The position numbers were made by a program, and so were the translations under genes. Of a DNA stretch of 64,000 bases, positions 53,301 through 60,334 are shown piece after piece (position 1 is the first letter of the stretch; every line of letters begins with the position of its first letter). This DNA is from Actinomadura craniellae (GTDB lineage: Bacteria > Actinomycetota > Actinomycetes > Streptosporangiales > Streptosporangiaceae). The stretch spans positions 62,001 through 126,000 of the forward strand of contig NZ_QLYX01000017.1 in assembly GCF_003289645.1 (NCBI RefSeq), given 5' to 3'. The notes under the pieces were generated by a model. It was given only the letters and a program-made list of their open reading frames with translations. It ran no database searches and was not told the DNA's origin.

Positions 53301-53879
53301 GTGGCCGAGTACGTCGGGCAGACCGCCCCCAAGGTGCGGGCGGCGGTCGAGCGGGCGCTGGGCGGGGTGCTGTTCGTCGACGAGGCGTACTCGCTGACCG
53401 CGGCCGGCGACGACCGGCGCGACTTCGGCTACGAGGCCATCGCCGAGCTGCTGCGGCTGATGGAGGAGCACCGCGCGGACCTGGTGGTGATCGTGGCGGG
53501 GTACGCGGCGGAGATGGAGCGGTTCCTGGCCTTCAACCCCGGGCTGGCCTCGCGGTTCCCCACCGTGCTGGAGTTCCCCGACTACACCGACGACGAGCTG
53601 GTCACGATCTTCGAGTTCATGGCCGCCGAGGCCGGGTTCACCCTGGCCGACGGGGTGCTGGGCAAGGTCCGCCGCATCCTGGCCGCCCTCGACCGCGGCG
53701 CGTCCTTCGGCAACGCCCGGCTGATGCGCAACCTGCTGGCCCGCTCGGTCGCGTTGCAGGCCCACCGCATCACCGGCCTGCCCGAGACCGCCCACGAGGA
53801 GGTGCGCCTGCTGCGTCCCGAGGACCTGCCCGACCCCGGCCGGGCCCCCCGCGACGACGGGTTGGGCCCCTACCTCTGA
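50316..53879 (+). CDS. Large protein with three AAA ATPase modules (CbxX/EccA/SpoVK-like), 1187 aa
   Basis: A helical N-terminal region of about 390 residues precedes three AAA modules. Module 1 has Walker A AGPEGTGKGT (about 423-431) and Walker B LLVVDDLD. Module 2, CbxX/CfqX type, has TGNRGTGKTKVAR (about 684-696) and Walker B VLFVDDAHRL, lacking the catalytic Glu. Module 3 has TGSPGTAKTTVAR (about 958-970), with Ala in place of Gly, and a full VLFVDEAYSL. Modules 2 and 3 resemble each other (about one unit duplicated), each with the VKKEVRLLVAEA lead-in. The GTG has GAAAGG 7 nt upstream. Such proteins remodel partner proteins or complexes; the partner here is unknown. It follows the conservon by 103 bp. 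Confidence 0.9.
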   Translation: MSSPRLPEHLELLLTDEPVLDVYAHGPWRVPDGLYEELRERAVELAGDERAVPLARKLSDFYAPETSVAGAELWSLLTFLLGASALRSGSRGDVDFELLSGFLAKPERPVRDPLAWFSQAGRYRPPGLWLVDPAGHDRERREVMYDLARDCVALLEGLEPLEPRRRALLELFDRRAADPPLRELDLTAPPGRVEESWAESADEDILAALPELAGPVGYLSWACEGLAAAHERLVAAAPEGGPFEAALALLLLQAERSRPPAELAVALGVPGYEAVTERLDLLRDRFSPTAWQADLRAWLARGLVAGEVDACRAWLDMAVRITGAVQGLPDTATSPRCRLPVRAFQTDLRRLFARRRAPVNPIAGRLPERPASTEPVPTTGDVAGDRVDLVDEIVGQPELATALREAISGRSRDRRPVRLLIAGPEGTGKGTAVEVLERALVERGAVREALWISDQLFPSLTVSEAVLWLQTRVRECTEGRMLLVVDDLDRLAGYERCGAAVVEELRRLVARSPRLDVVLLCRPGGDGRLLHANPALLRSLRVVRTREFVEDDYARLFGRAVARHGGGVDRDVAQVAGVLLTRTPPLLNLRNARLVEYLADQCAAAARHRTGRDGPYEVTMADLPQRLGPETAADADPMAELAGCVGIEPVKQEVRLLVAEAKAARLRREAGMAVAARPRHLVFTGNRGTGKTKVARILGRVYAEVGALSTGHLEEVDRADLVGDYSSESGHKVRRAVERALGGVLFVDDAHRLDPAESPHGREAVGALIAAIQARPEDLLVVLAGPENEINGLLKSQAELAAFFPRIVRFPDLSEDELVAVFAAKAADAGFALADGVLDKVRSLVHSTPRDRGFGNARLMINLLDRAVAMQGRRVLEDDRVDEDESLDELLLEDIPGTLAGTGPVELPHDPLTEIERLVGLAPVKKEVRLLVAEARAEQMRRDAGIPIAPPTRHMVFTGSPGTAKTTVARLVAAVYARLGLLSSGHLVEVSRGDLVAEYVGQTAPKVRAAVERALGGVLFVDEAYSLTAAGDDRRDFGYEAIAELLRLMEEHRADLVVIVAGYAAEMERFLAFNPGLASRFPTVLEFPDYTDDELVTIFEFMAAEAGFTLADGVLGKVRRILAALDRGASFGNARLMRNLLARSVALQAHRITGLPETAHEEVRLLRPEDLPDPGRAPRDDGLGPYL

Positions 53880-55807
53880 GGCGTCCCGGGGGCGGGCTCG
53901 GGCCCGGCCCGGTAGGCGGCGGCCTGCAGCCCGTACAGCTCGGCGTACAGCCCGCCTTGGGCCATCAGCGCGGCGTGGTCGCCCTGCTCGATCACCCGGC
54001 CGTGGTCGAGGACGTAGATCCGGTCGGCGTGCCGCACGCTGGCCAGCCGGTGCGTGATGAGCAGGACCGTGCGGCCGTCGGCGTGCGTCCGGATCCGCTC
54101 GAACAGGGCGTGCTCGGCCCGGGCGTCCAGCGCCGCGGTCGGCTCGTCGCAGATCAGCAGGGGAGCGTCCCGGTAGAAGCCGCGGGCCACCGCCAGCCGC
54201 TGCCACTGCCCGCCGGACAGCTCGTGGCCGTTCTCGAAACGGCGGTCCAGCAGGGTCTCGTAGCCGTGGGGCAGTTCGTCCACGACCTGGTCGGCGCCTG
54301 CGGCGCGGGCCGCTCTGGCCAGTTCCCCGTCGAGTTCGGCCCGGCCCATGGTGATGTTGTGCCGGGCGCTCATCGGCCAGTGCGTGTAGTTCTGCGCGAT
54401 CACCGCGATGCGCTCGCGTAACAGTTCCTGGTCGAAGCGGTGGACGGACACTCCGTCCCAGCGCACCTCGCCGGCGTCCGGGAGGTACAACCCAGAGATG
54501 ATCTTTGCCAGGGTGGTCTTCCCCGAGCCGTTCTCGCCGACCAGCGCCACCACCTCGCCGCGCCGCAGCTCGATCGTCACCCCCCGCAGGGACGGGTCCG
54601 TGGCGCCCGGGTAGGCGAAGGTGAGGGACTCCACGGTGATCCGGTCGAACCCGTCCGGGATCTCGGCGCCGTCGGCGGGGACCTGCGGGATGCGCCGCTC
54701 GGCCTCGGCACAGAAGTCGAGGTAGTCGCGGAAGTACAGGCCCTCCTCGTACACCCGGTTGGTGGCGTAGACCAGGTTGGCCAGGGACGTCTGGCCGGTC
54801 CGGATGGCCAGCACCGCCGTGCCGGCCACCGCCAGCGGGATCTTCCCCAGCCACAGCAGCAGGCCCAGCGACACGTACACCCCGGCGGTGGCCACCCCCT
54901 GCAGGGCGTCCCCGGAGACCCGGACCAGCGTCTGCCGGCGGGCCAGGTCCAGCTCGGCGTCCCGGACGTACGCGGCGATCCGGTCGTACTGCCGCAGCAG
55001 GAACCCGCGCATGGTGAAGGAACGGACCTCGGCCGCCGGATCCCGGTTGGCCATCAGGTCCGACAGGATCCACTTGCGGCGCTCGGCCGAGACCAGGGTG
55101 AGCAGCATGAGGTAGCGCAGCCGGGCGGCGCGCACCGACGCCCAGCCGTCGGGCAGCGCGGTGAGCAGCAGCAGCGGCAGCAGCACCGGATGCAGGACGC
55201 CGAGCGTCCCGGCGGCCGCGACCAGCCCGACGGCGCCCGTCAGCACGTCGACGGCGGTCTGCACGACGGCGGGCGCCGCCCGCATCCCCCGCAGGTTGGC
55301 CCGCTCCATGGCGTCGTGGAAGTCCGCGTCGTCGAGCGCGGCCAGCTCCACCCGGGTGGTCAGTTCGAACAGCCGGATCTCCACCATGCGGTCGACCTGG
55401 GGGGTCAGCCGCGACTGGGCCCAGCCGGCGCCCGCGCGCAGCGCCGCCTGGAGGGTCGTCGCCACCCCAACCAGGATCAGCGAGGGCAGCGCGGCGCGCA
55501 CCCGGTCGGGTGTCGGCCCGGCGGCGAACAGCGCGTTCAGCACTCCGGTGGTGGCGAGCAGGCCGAAGGCGGTGAAGACTCCGGCGGCCAGGTTCAGCCC
55601 GATGGCGGCGGCGGTGTCGGCCCGGCTCGCCGACCAGGCCAGCCGGGTCGCCTGGGCGATCAGCGCGGGCAGCTGCCGGGCCTGGCCGCGCAGGCTCGTC
55701 TCGGCGAGCGTGGCGGTGTGCAGGTTCCACTTCGGCTGTGCCATCTTCGGCAGCCCGTCGTCGGACGGGGGAGCCCGTCGCTTCCCGCGGCGGGGCCGCA
55801 GCTTCAT
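53870..55807 (-). CDS. ABC exporter, fused permease and ATPase
   Basis: Half-transporter of about 645 aa. A basic N terminus precedes a membrane domain with about six helices (residues about 60-330), then an ATPase with Walker A VGENGSGKTTLAKIISG, signature ELSGGQWQRLAVARG, Walker B LLICDEPTAALDA and VLLITHRLASVRHADRIYVLD. Its type is that of exporters for peptides or lipids. The ATG at 55807 is chosen because GGAG lies 5 nt upstream; the frame opens at 55852. Its last 10 nt overlap the 3' end of the AAA gene on the other strand. The substrate is unknown and no biosynthetic gene is beside it. Confidence 0.9.
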   Translation of the reverse strand: MKLRPRRGKRRAPPSDDGLPKMAQPKWNLHTATLAETSLRGQARQLPALIAQATRLAWSASRADTAAAIGLNLAAGVFTAFGLLATTGVLNALFAAGPTPDRVRAALPSLILVGVATTLQAALRAGAGWAQSRLTPQVDRMVEIRLFELTTRVELAALDDADFHDAMERANLRGMRAAPAVVQTAVDVLTGAVGLVAAAGTLGVLHPVLLPLLLLTALPDGWASVRAARLRYLMLLTLVSAERRKWILSDLMANRDPAAEVRSFTMRGFLLRQYDRIAAYVRDAELDLARRQTLVRVSGDALQGVATAGVYVSLGLLLWLGKIPLAVAGTAVLAIRTGQTSLANLVYATNRVYEEGLYFRDYLDFCAEAERRIPQVPADGAEIPDGFDRITVESLTFAYPGATDPSLRGVTIELRRGEVVALVGENGSGKTTLAKIISGLYLPDAGEVRWDGVSVHRFDQELLRERIAVIAQNYTHWPMSARHNITMGRAELDGELARAARAAGADQVVDELPHGYETLLDRRFENGHELSGGQWQRLAVARGFYRDAPLLICDEPTAALDARAEHALFERIRTHADGRTVLLITHRLASVRHADRIYVLDHGRVIEQGDHAALMAQGGLYAELYGLQAAAYRAGPEPAPGTPQR

Positions 55808-55962
55808 GCGCGCTCCAGGAGGGTCGTCCGCAGTCATCCGCAGTGCTGACACGAGTCTGCGTCGCCAGGGCCATCCGCTCCATGCCGTCGGTCACACATC
55901 ATGGCGACCTACGAGATAGGGACATCATTCGCACAGGTGACGCGAAACCGGCCGAGTTTCAA

Positions 55963-55968
55963 TATGTT
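55963..55968 (+). promoter_or_regulatory. -10 element of a probable leaderless promoter for the LCP gene
   Basis: TATGTT, 6 nt before the ATG at 55975. Confidence 0.5.
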
Positions 55969-55974
55969 GACTCC

Positions 55975-57030
55975 ATGACGGACGCATGGTCGGAGGGCCG
56001 GACCCGGGAGTCCCGGGTTCCGCCCGCCCAGGACTACCGCAGCGGCGCGCCTACCCGCGAGGTGCGGCGGCCGCGCCGCCGCCGCTTCGGCTGGGGCCGG
56101 GCGCTGCTGACGCTGCTGGTCGTGATCCTGGTGGTGGTCGTCGGCGGCTACTTCTACCTCGACTCGCGGCTGCACCGCGAGGAGGTCCTCACCGACTACG
56201 CCGGCCGTCCCGCCGACACGCCGGGCACCAACTGGCTGATCGTCGGTTCCGACAGCCGGGCCGGGCTGTCCAGCGCCGACCGGCGCCGGCTCAAGACCGG
56301 CCGGGCGCAGGGGCGCCGCACCGACTCGATGATGCTCCTGCACTACGGCGAGGGCGGCACCACCCTGGTCAGCCTGCCGCGCGACTCGTACGTGCCCATT
56401 CCGGGCCATGGCTCCAACAAGCTCAACGCGGCGTTCGCGTTCGGCGGGCCCAAGTTGCTGGTCCGCACGGTGGAGCGGGCGACCGGGCTGCGCATCGACC
56501 ACTACGCGGAGATCGGGTTCGGCGGGTTCGTGGGCGTCGTCGACGCCGTCGGCGGCGTCGACATGTGCATCAAGCAGCGGATGCGCGACCCCAAGGCCGG
56601 CCTCGACCTGCAGCCCGGCTGCCAGCGGCTGGACGGCGGCCAGGCGCTCGGCTACGTGCGCACCCGCGCCTCGGCCCGCGCCGACCTCGACCGGATCGAG
56701 CGGCAGCGGCAGTTCTTCTCGGCGCTGATGGACCGGGCGACCTCGCCGGGGGTGCTCGCCAACCCGTTCCGCGCCATCCCGCTGGCGCTCAGCGCCACCG
56801 ACAACTTCTCCGTGGACGAGGGCGACCACCTGCACGACCTGGTCCGGATGATGTGGGCGATGCGCGGTGTCAGCGGCGGGGACGGGTTGACCACCTCGGT
56901 GCCGGTGGGCGGGTTCGGCTCGTCTCCCGGGGTCGGCTCGTACATCCGCTGGGACACGAGCAAGGCGAACACGCTGTTCGGGGCGTTGCGCGCCGACCGG
57001 CCGGTGCCGCGCAGCGTGATCGCCAAGTGA
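55975..57030 (+). CDS. LytR-CpsA-Psr family cell-wall polymer transferase
   Basis: Membrane-anchored phosphotransferase that attaches anionic polymers (teichoic-acid-like or arabinogalactan-type) to peptidoglycan, acting outside the membrane. A cytoplasmic basic tail of about 40 residues (RRPRRRRFGWGR) precedes one TM helix (LLTLLVVILVVVVGGYFYL). The LCP domain shows NWLIVGSDSRAGL with the Asp-Ser-Arg core, RTDSMMLLHY, LVSLPRDSYVPIPGHGSNKL and LGYVRTRASARADLDRIERQ with the conserved Arg residues. It is 351 aa. No sugar transferase or other wall gene is adjacent. Confidence 0.93.
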   Translation: MTDAWSEGRTRESRVPPAQDYRSGAPTREVRRPRRRRFGWGRALLTLLVVILVVVVGGYFYLDSRLHREEVLTDYAGRPADTPGTNWLIVGSDSRAGLSSADRRRLKTGRAQGRRTDSMMLLHYGEGGTTLVSLPRDSYVPIPGHGSNKLNAAFAFGGPKLLVRTVERATGLRIDHYAEIGFGGFVGVVDAVGGVDMCIKQRMRDPKAGLDLQPGCQRLDGGQALGYVRTRASARADLDRIERQRQFFSALMDRATSPGVLANPFRAIPLALSATDNFSVDEGDHLHDLVRMMWAMRGVSGGDGLTTSVPVGGFGSSPGVGSYIRWDTSKANTLFGALRADRPVPRSVIAK

Positions 57031-57033
57031 GGC

Positions 57034-57039
57034 TATTGT
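57034..57039 (+). promoter_or_regulatory. -10 element of a probable leaderless promoter
   Basis: TATTGT, 6 nt before the ATG at 57046, immediately after the LCP stop. Confidence 0.5.
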
Positions 57040-57045
57040 CGGGAC

Positions 57046-57327
57046 ATGGCAGACACCTCTGACATCGAGGAACTGGAGCGCCTGCCGGCCGCGGAACTGC
57101 ATGACCGAGCTCTCCGGCTGGCCCGGGAACGGCGCGACGTGGGCTTCGTCTGGGACCTGCTGCGGCAGATCCCGGCGGCGAACGCCGCGACCGGCGATCT
57201 CGATCGGGCGAAGTTCGACATCCTGCACGGCCTGGCTCTGCTCGACGAGCTCCGGCACGCCGACGAGGGGCCGCTGGCGGAGGCGCTACGGCCGGTGTAC
57301 GTGGACTACCTGGCCAAGCACTCCTAG
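57046..57327 (+). CDS. Conserved hypothetical protein, 93 aa
   Basis: A small soluble protein that I do not recognise by function. It is helical and charged: DIEELERLPAAELHDRALRL, ARERRDVGFVWDLLRQIP, AKFDILHGLALLDELRHADEG, ending VYVDYLAKHS. The composition suggests a helical-repeat or adaptor fold. It begins 15 bp after the LCP stop but probably has its own leaderless start. It precedes the pair of 51-aa proteins. Confidence 0.75.
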   Translation: MADTSDIEELERLPAAELHDRALRLARERRDVGFVWDLLRQIPAANAATGDLDRAKFDILHGLALLDELRHADEGPLAEALRPVYVDYLAKHS

Positions 57328-57465
57328 CGCCCGCCCGGAGCCGACAGTACGGACGGGACGGTGCGGAACAGGCGGCACGACTGCGACGCCTGACCGGCTC
57401 TTTGTGCCCGTATGGGGCGTCCCCGCCCGACCATGGGAATCACTCTCGGTGGCAGATCCATTACC

Positions 57466-57471
57466 TAGGGT
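57466..57471 (+). promoter_or_regulatory. -10 element of a probable leaderless promoter
   Basis: TAGGGT, 7 nt before the ATG at 57479 of the first 51-aa gene. Confidence 0.4.
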
Positions 57472-57478
57472 GGGGCTC

Positions 57479-57634
57479 ATGAACAAGAAGTACGTGAAGA
57501 TCGCGGCGCTCGCGTTCGCCGCCTGGTACATCATCAGCCGCCCCGAGGGCGCGGCCGATCTGGTCTCCGCCGCGGTGGGCGGGTTGAACCACGCGGCCGA
57601 GTCGGTTTCGCAGTTCATGAGCGCAATTCCGTGA
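57479..57634 (+). CDS. 51-aa small membrane or secreted protein (twin A)
   Basis: A 51-residue protein with a basic start MNKKYVKI, a hydrophobic stretch AALAFAAWYIIS and an amphipathic second half with DLVSAAVGGLNHAAESVSQF. It has the same length and layout as the next gene. The first 25 residues could be a signal peptide or a single anchor. No family function is known to me, though I recall such proteins from other actinobacteria. The start is supported by an upstream -10 hexamer and a TAGGGTGGGG stretch. Confidence 0.78.
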   Translation: MNKKYVKIAALAFAAWYIISRPEGAADLVSAAVGGLNHAAESVSQFMSAIP

Positions 57635-57831
57635 CGGATCACCGGCCGGGCACGGGCGGTCGCGGGGTGAACGTCACTCTTGTCGTGGAAGGCCGCAGGT
57701 CAGCGCGGTGAGAGTTGGTGTCGGCGTACCGCGGTGGTCACGAAAGCCTTACAGTCTCTTTGCGGAGAGAATCAGGCGGGCACAACTGAATCAGGTCAGT
57801 GTGTCACTGTGCGAGCAAAGGGACGGCGCCC

Positions 57832-57987
57832 ATGGTAAAGAAGTACGGCCGCTACGTTGCCATCGCTTTCGTTGCGTTCTACCTGCTCAGCCAGCCGGCC
57901 AACGCTGCCAACGTGGTCGACAACGCATTCGGCGCGCTGGCTGACGCGGGCGACTCGCTTGCTCAGTTCGTGAACAACCTCGGCTGA
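57832..57987 (+). CDS. 51-aa small membrane or secreted protein (twin B)
   Basis: Paralogue of the previous gene, same 51-residue length: MVKKYGRYVAIAFVAFYLLS then QPANAANVVDNAFG and ADAGDSLAQFVNNLG. Identities lie in the KKY start, the aromatic hydrophobic core and the C-terminal amphipathic helix. The ATG has AAAGGGA about 8 nt upstream, and TACAGT at 57750-57755 may be its promoter -10. It could be cleaved near NAANV. The two proteins may act as a pair, for instance as membrane-active peptides; this is inference. Confidence 0.8.
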   Translation: MVKKYGRYVAIAFVAFYLLSQPANAANVVDNAFGALADAGDSLAQFVNNLG

Positions 57988-58008
57988 GGGTCACGGCTTC
58001 CGATCTCC

Positions 58009-58014
58009 TAAGAT
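58009..58014 (+). promoter_or_regulatory. -10 element of a probable leaderless promoter for the glutathione peroxidase gene
   Basis: TAAGAT, 7 nt before the ATG at 58022. Confidence 0.5.
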
Positions 58015-58021
58015 CGGGACC

Positions 58022-58510
58022 ATGTCTATTTTCGAGGTAGAGATCGGGAGCCTGCGGGGCGGAACCGCAGATCTCGGACAGTATCGGGGCAAGGCCGTGC
58101 TGGTCGTCAACGTCGCCTCCAAGTGCGGCCTGACCCCGCAGTACACGGCGCTGGAGGAATTGCAGCGTCGCTACTCCTCCCGCGGATTCACCGTCCTCGG
58201 GGTGCCGTGTAACCAGTTCATGGGTCAGGAGCCCGGAACCGCCGAGGAGATCGAGCAGTTCTGCTCGACGACCTACGGGGTGTCCTTCCCGATGACGGAA
58301 AAAGTCGAGGTCAACGGCGAGGACCGGCACCCGCTCTACGGCGAGCTGGTCGACACCCCCGACGTGGGCGGGCACACCGGCGACATCCGGTGGAACTTCG
58401 AGAAGTTCCTGATCGCCCCGGACGGCACGGTGGCGGCCCGGTTCGCCCCGCAGACCGAGCCCGACACCGACGAGGTGGTCGCGGCGATCGAGAAGACGCT
58501 CCCCTCCTGA
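58022..58510 (+). CDS. Glutathione peroxidase-family thiol peroxidase
   Basis: Reduces peroxides; in bacteria such as this one the donor is usually thioredoxin, since actinobacteria lack glutathione. The peroxidatic Cys35 is in [14 protein letters not shown], with [13 protein letters not shown] (Gln and second Cys) and [13 protein letters not shown] (Trp, Asn) completing the catalytic tetrad. It is a Cys, not selenocysteine, enzyme of 162 aa. It has an apparent leaderless start and is followed after 4 bp by the SDR gene. Confidence 0.93.
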   Translation: MSIFEVEIGSLRGGTADLGQYRGKAVLVVNVASKCGLTPQYTALEELQRRYSSRGFTVLGVPCNQFMGQEPGTAEEIEQFCSTTYGVSFPMTEKVEVNGEDRHPLYGELVDTPDVGGHTGDIRWNFEKFLIAPDGTVAARFAPQTEPDTDEVVAAIEKTLPS

Positions 58511-58514
58511 GCGG

Positions 58515-59453
58515 ATGTGGACGATGGGCGGATGGACCGCCGGGGACATACCTGACCTGACCGGCCGCCGGGCGATCGTCACCGGCGCCAACAGCGGCAT
58601 CGGCTTCCACACCGCGCTGGAACTGGCCCGGCACGGCGCGCGCGTCGTGCTGGCCTGCCGCAGCGCGGAGCGGGGCGCCGACGCACTCGCCCGGATCCGG
58701 GCCGCGGCCCCCGAGGGCGACGCGGCCCTCGCCGCGCTCGACCTGGCCGACCTGGCGTCGGTGCGCGCGTTCGCGGACGCGCACACCGGCACCCCCCTCG
58801 ACATCCTGGTCAACAACGCCGGGGTGATGGCGCTGCCGCGGCGGACCACGGCCGACGGTTTCGAGATGCAGTTCGGCGTCAACCACCTCGGCCACTACGC
58901 GCTGACCGGGCTGCTGCTGCCCGCGCTGCTCGCCGCACCCGCCTCCCGGGTGGTCACGGTGACGAGCATGATGGCCTGGAGCGGCCGCACCAACTTCGAC
59001 GACCTCCTGGACGACCCCGGGGCCGAGCGTGGCTACCGCCGCTGGGACGTCTACTCCCGGGCCAAGCTGGCCAACCTGGCATTCACCAAGGAACTCGACC
59101 GCCGGGCCACCGGGCTCACCAGCGTGGCGGCCCACCCGGGATACGCCGCCACCAACCTCCAGCAGGCCGGCCCCCGACTGGCGGGCAGCCGGCTGCGGGA
59201 GCGGGCGATGGGCGCGGCCAACGTGCTCGTGGCGCAGCCCGCCGAGCGCGGCGCCCTGCCCTCGCTGTACGCGGCCGTCTCCCCGGACGTGTCCGGCGGC
59301 GCCTGCTACGGCCCGCGCAGCTTCTTCCAGTCGCGCGGGCTGCCCACCGAGGTCTCGACGGCACCGCGGGCGGGCGACCCGGCGGTGGGCCGCCGGCTCT
59401 GGGAGATCTCCGAAACCCTCACCGGCGTCCGCTACGCGTTCCCGGCGGGCTGA
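58515..59453 (+). CDS. Short-chain dehydrogenase/reductase, retinol dehydrogenase-like
   Basis: NAD(P)-dependent oxidoreductase of 312 aa. The cofactor motif is [28 protein letters not shown] suggests [18 protein letters not shown] is the second motif, and SM-Y-S-R-A-K ([10 protein letters not shown]) gives the catalytic Tyr and Lys, with Ser in TVTSMMAWS. The substrate is unknown. It is directly downstream of glutathione peroxidase with a 4-bp spacer, so they are likely co-transcribed. A GU-containing 13-bp hairpin follows the stop. Confidence 0.92.
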   Translation: MWTMGGWTAGDIPDLTGRRAIVTGANSGIGFHTALELARHGARVVLACRSAERGADALARIRAAAPEGDAALAALDLADLASVRAFADAHTGTPLDILVNNAGVMALPRRTTADGFEMQFGVNHLGHYALTGLLLPALLAAPASRVVTVTSMMAWSGRTNFDDLLDDPGAERGYRRWDVYSRAKLANLAFTKELDRRATGLTSVAAHPGYAATNLQQAGPRLAGSRLRERAMGAANVLVAQPAERGALPSLYAAVSPDVSGGACYGPRSFFQSRGLPTEVSTAPRAGDPAVGRRLWEISETLTGVRYAFPAG

Positions 59454-59461
59454 GCGACGGA

Positions 59462-59491
59462 CGCGGCGGGGCGGTCAGCCGTCCCGCCGCG
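59462..59491. terminator. Hairpin terminator between SDR and hemerythrin-like genes
   Basis: Arms CGCGGCGGGGCGG and CCGTCCCGCCGCG (13 bp with one G-U pair), loop TCAG, between two convergent stops. Confidence 0.65.
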
Positions 59492-59521
59492 CCCCGCCGG
59501 TATTTCCGCCACCGGCTCCCG

Positions 59522-60091
59522 TCACCGGCCTCGTCCGGTGAGCAGGTCGCGGGCCCGGTCGACCAGGCCGGTGCCGGGACCGGTCAGCCGGTTCAGCGGC
59601 GGCCGGTCGGGCGCGACCGGATGCGGCCGGGTCGGGGCGAAGCGCTTGGCCCGCTCCACCTTGCGGCCCAGGTCGAGCAGGGTGTCGGGGTCGCAGACCT
59701 CGCGCAGCCGGGCGAACAGCTCGCCCTCCTCCTCGGCGATGTGCGCCTGCACCTCGCGGACCAGCCGCCCGAAGGCGTCGTTGAAGCGGTGGTCGGAGGG
59801 CTCCAGCTCCTCCAGTTCCTTCATCGTCCGCTCGGCGGCCGCGTGGTCGGCGGTCTCCCGGTCGGCGATCTCGTCACCGTCCGGCAGGATGCGCCGGACG
59901 GCCGGGTAGAGGTGCTGCTCCTCGGCCACGGAGTGCCGGGCCAGCTCGATGACCACCTGGTCCACCAGCTCGCGCCGCCCCTGCTCGTCGTCGAGCGGGA
60001 TCCGGGCGAACCGGTCGAACATCTCTTCCACCTCGCGATGGTCATGGCACAGGACGGCGATGACGTCGCGCTGTTCACCATGGGCGACCAC
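59522..60091 (-). CDS. Hemerythrin HHE domain protein
   Basis: Probable non-haem diiron protein of 189 aa for O2, NO or iron handling. Possible iron ligands are His18 (CHDHREVEEMF), His53 and Glu57/Glu58 (RHSVAEEQH), His60 and His83 (ETADHAAAE), with a later His in VQAHIAEEEGELF. The C-terminal third is a basic, Pro-rich tail. The GTG at 60091 has GGAGG 4 nt upstream and is preferred to the longer open frame starting at 60202. It converges on the SDR gene. Confidence 0.88.
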   Translation of the reverse strand: MVAHGEQRDVIAVLCHDHREVEEMFDRFARIPLDDEQGRRELVDQVVIELARHSVAEEQHLYPAVRRILPDGDEIADRETADHAAAERTMKELEELEPSDHRFNDAFGRLVREVQAHIAEEEGELFARLREVCDPDTLLDLGRKVERAKRFAPTRPHPVAPDRPPLNRLTGPGTGLVDRARDLLTGRGR

Positions 60092-60174
60092 GGTGCCTCC
60101 TTCAGCTCTACGGTCGGGCGGAGCACTGGGCCCGCCCCTGCGGTTGCGCGCCCTACCCGAGGCGGCAACCGCCA

Positions 60175-60330
60175 AACGACGGGGCGTCCGGGGCGCCACC
60201 ACAGCTGACGCTGCGGGACGGCGCGTACGAGCGGACGGCCCGGGTCCCCGCCGGAGAGACGCTGACCCTGGCTGAGCCGTTCAAGGTGGAGTTCGATCCG
60301 GCGGTGCTGGCCGGGCCACGGCGGCGGTGA
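60175..60330 (+). pseudogene. 3' remnant of a Uma2-family (DUF820) endonuclease gene
   Basis: About 50 codons open at the left end and closed by TGA at 60328 read LTLRDGAYERTARVPAGETL, TLAEPFKVEFDPAVLAG, then PRRR. This is the C-terminal end of Uma2/DUF820 proteins as I recall it, where a VPAGE-type turn is followed by a PF-V-(F/L)-DP segment. No start codon, ribosome site or catalytic part exists upstream, where the frame meets the hemerythrin-like promoter. It is therefore a decayed fragment. Confidence 0.6.
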
Positions 60331-60334
60331 GCGG

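Noticed and set aside
53870-55807. ABC exporter as part of a lanthipeptide or other natural-product cluster
   Set aside because: No precursor peptide, cyclase, protease or other biosynthetic gene is adjacent; the neighbours are an AAA protein and an LCP protein.
52767-55895. 1042-codon minus-strand frame across the ABC exporter and AAA genes
   Set aside because: Frame-shifted shadow of the exporter and antisense to the AAA gene; Arg/Gly/Ala-dominated composition.
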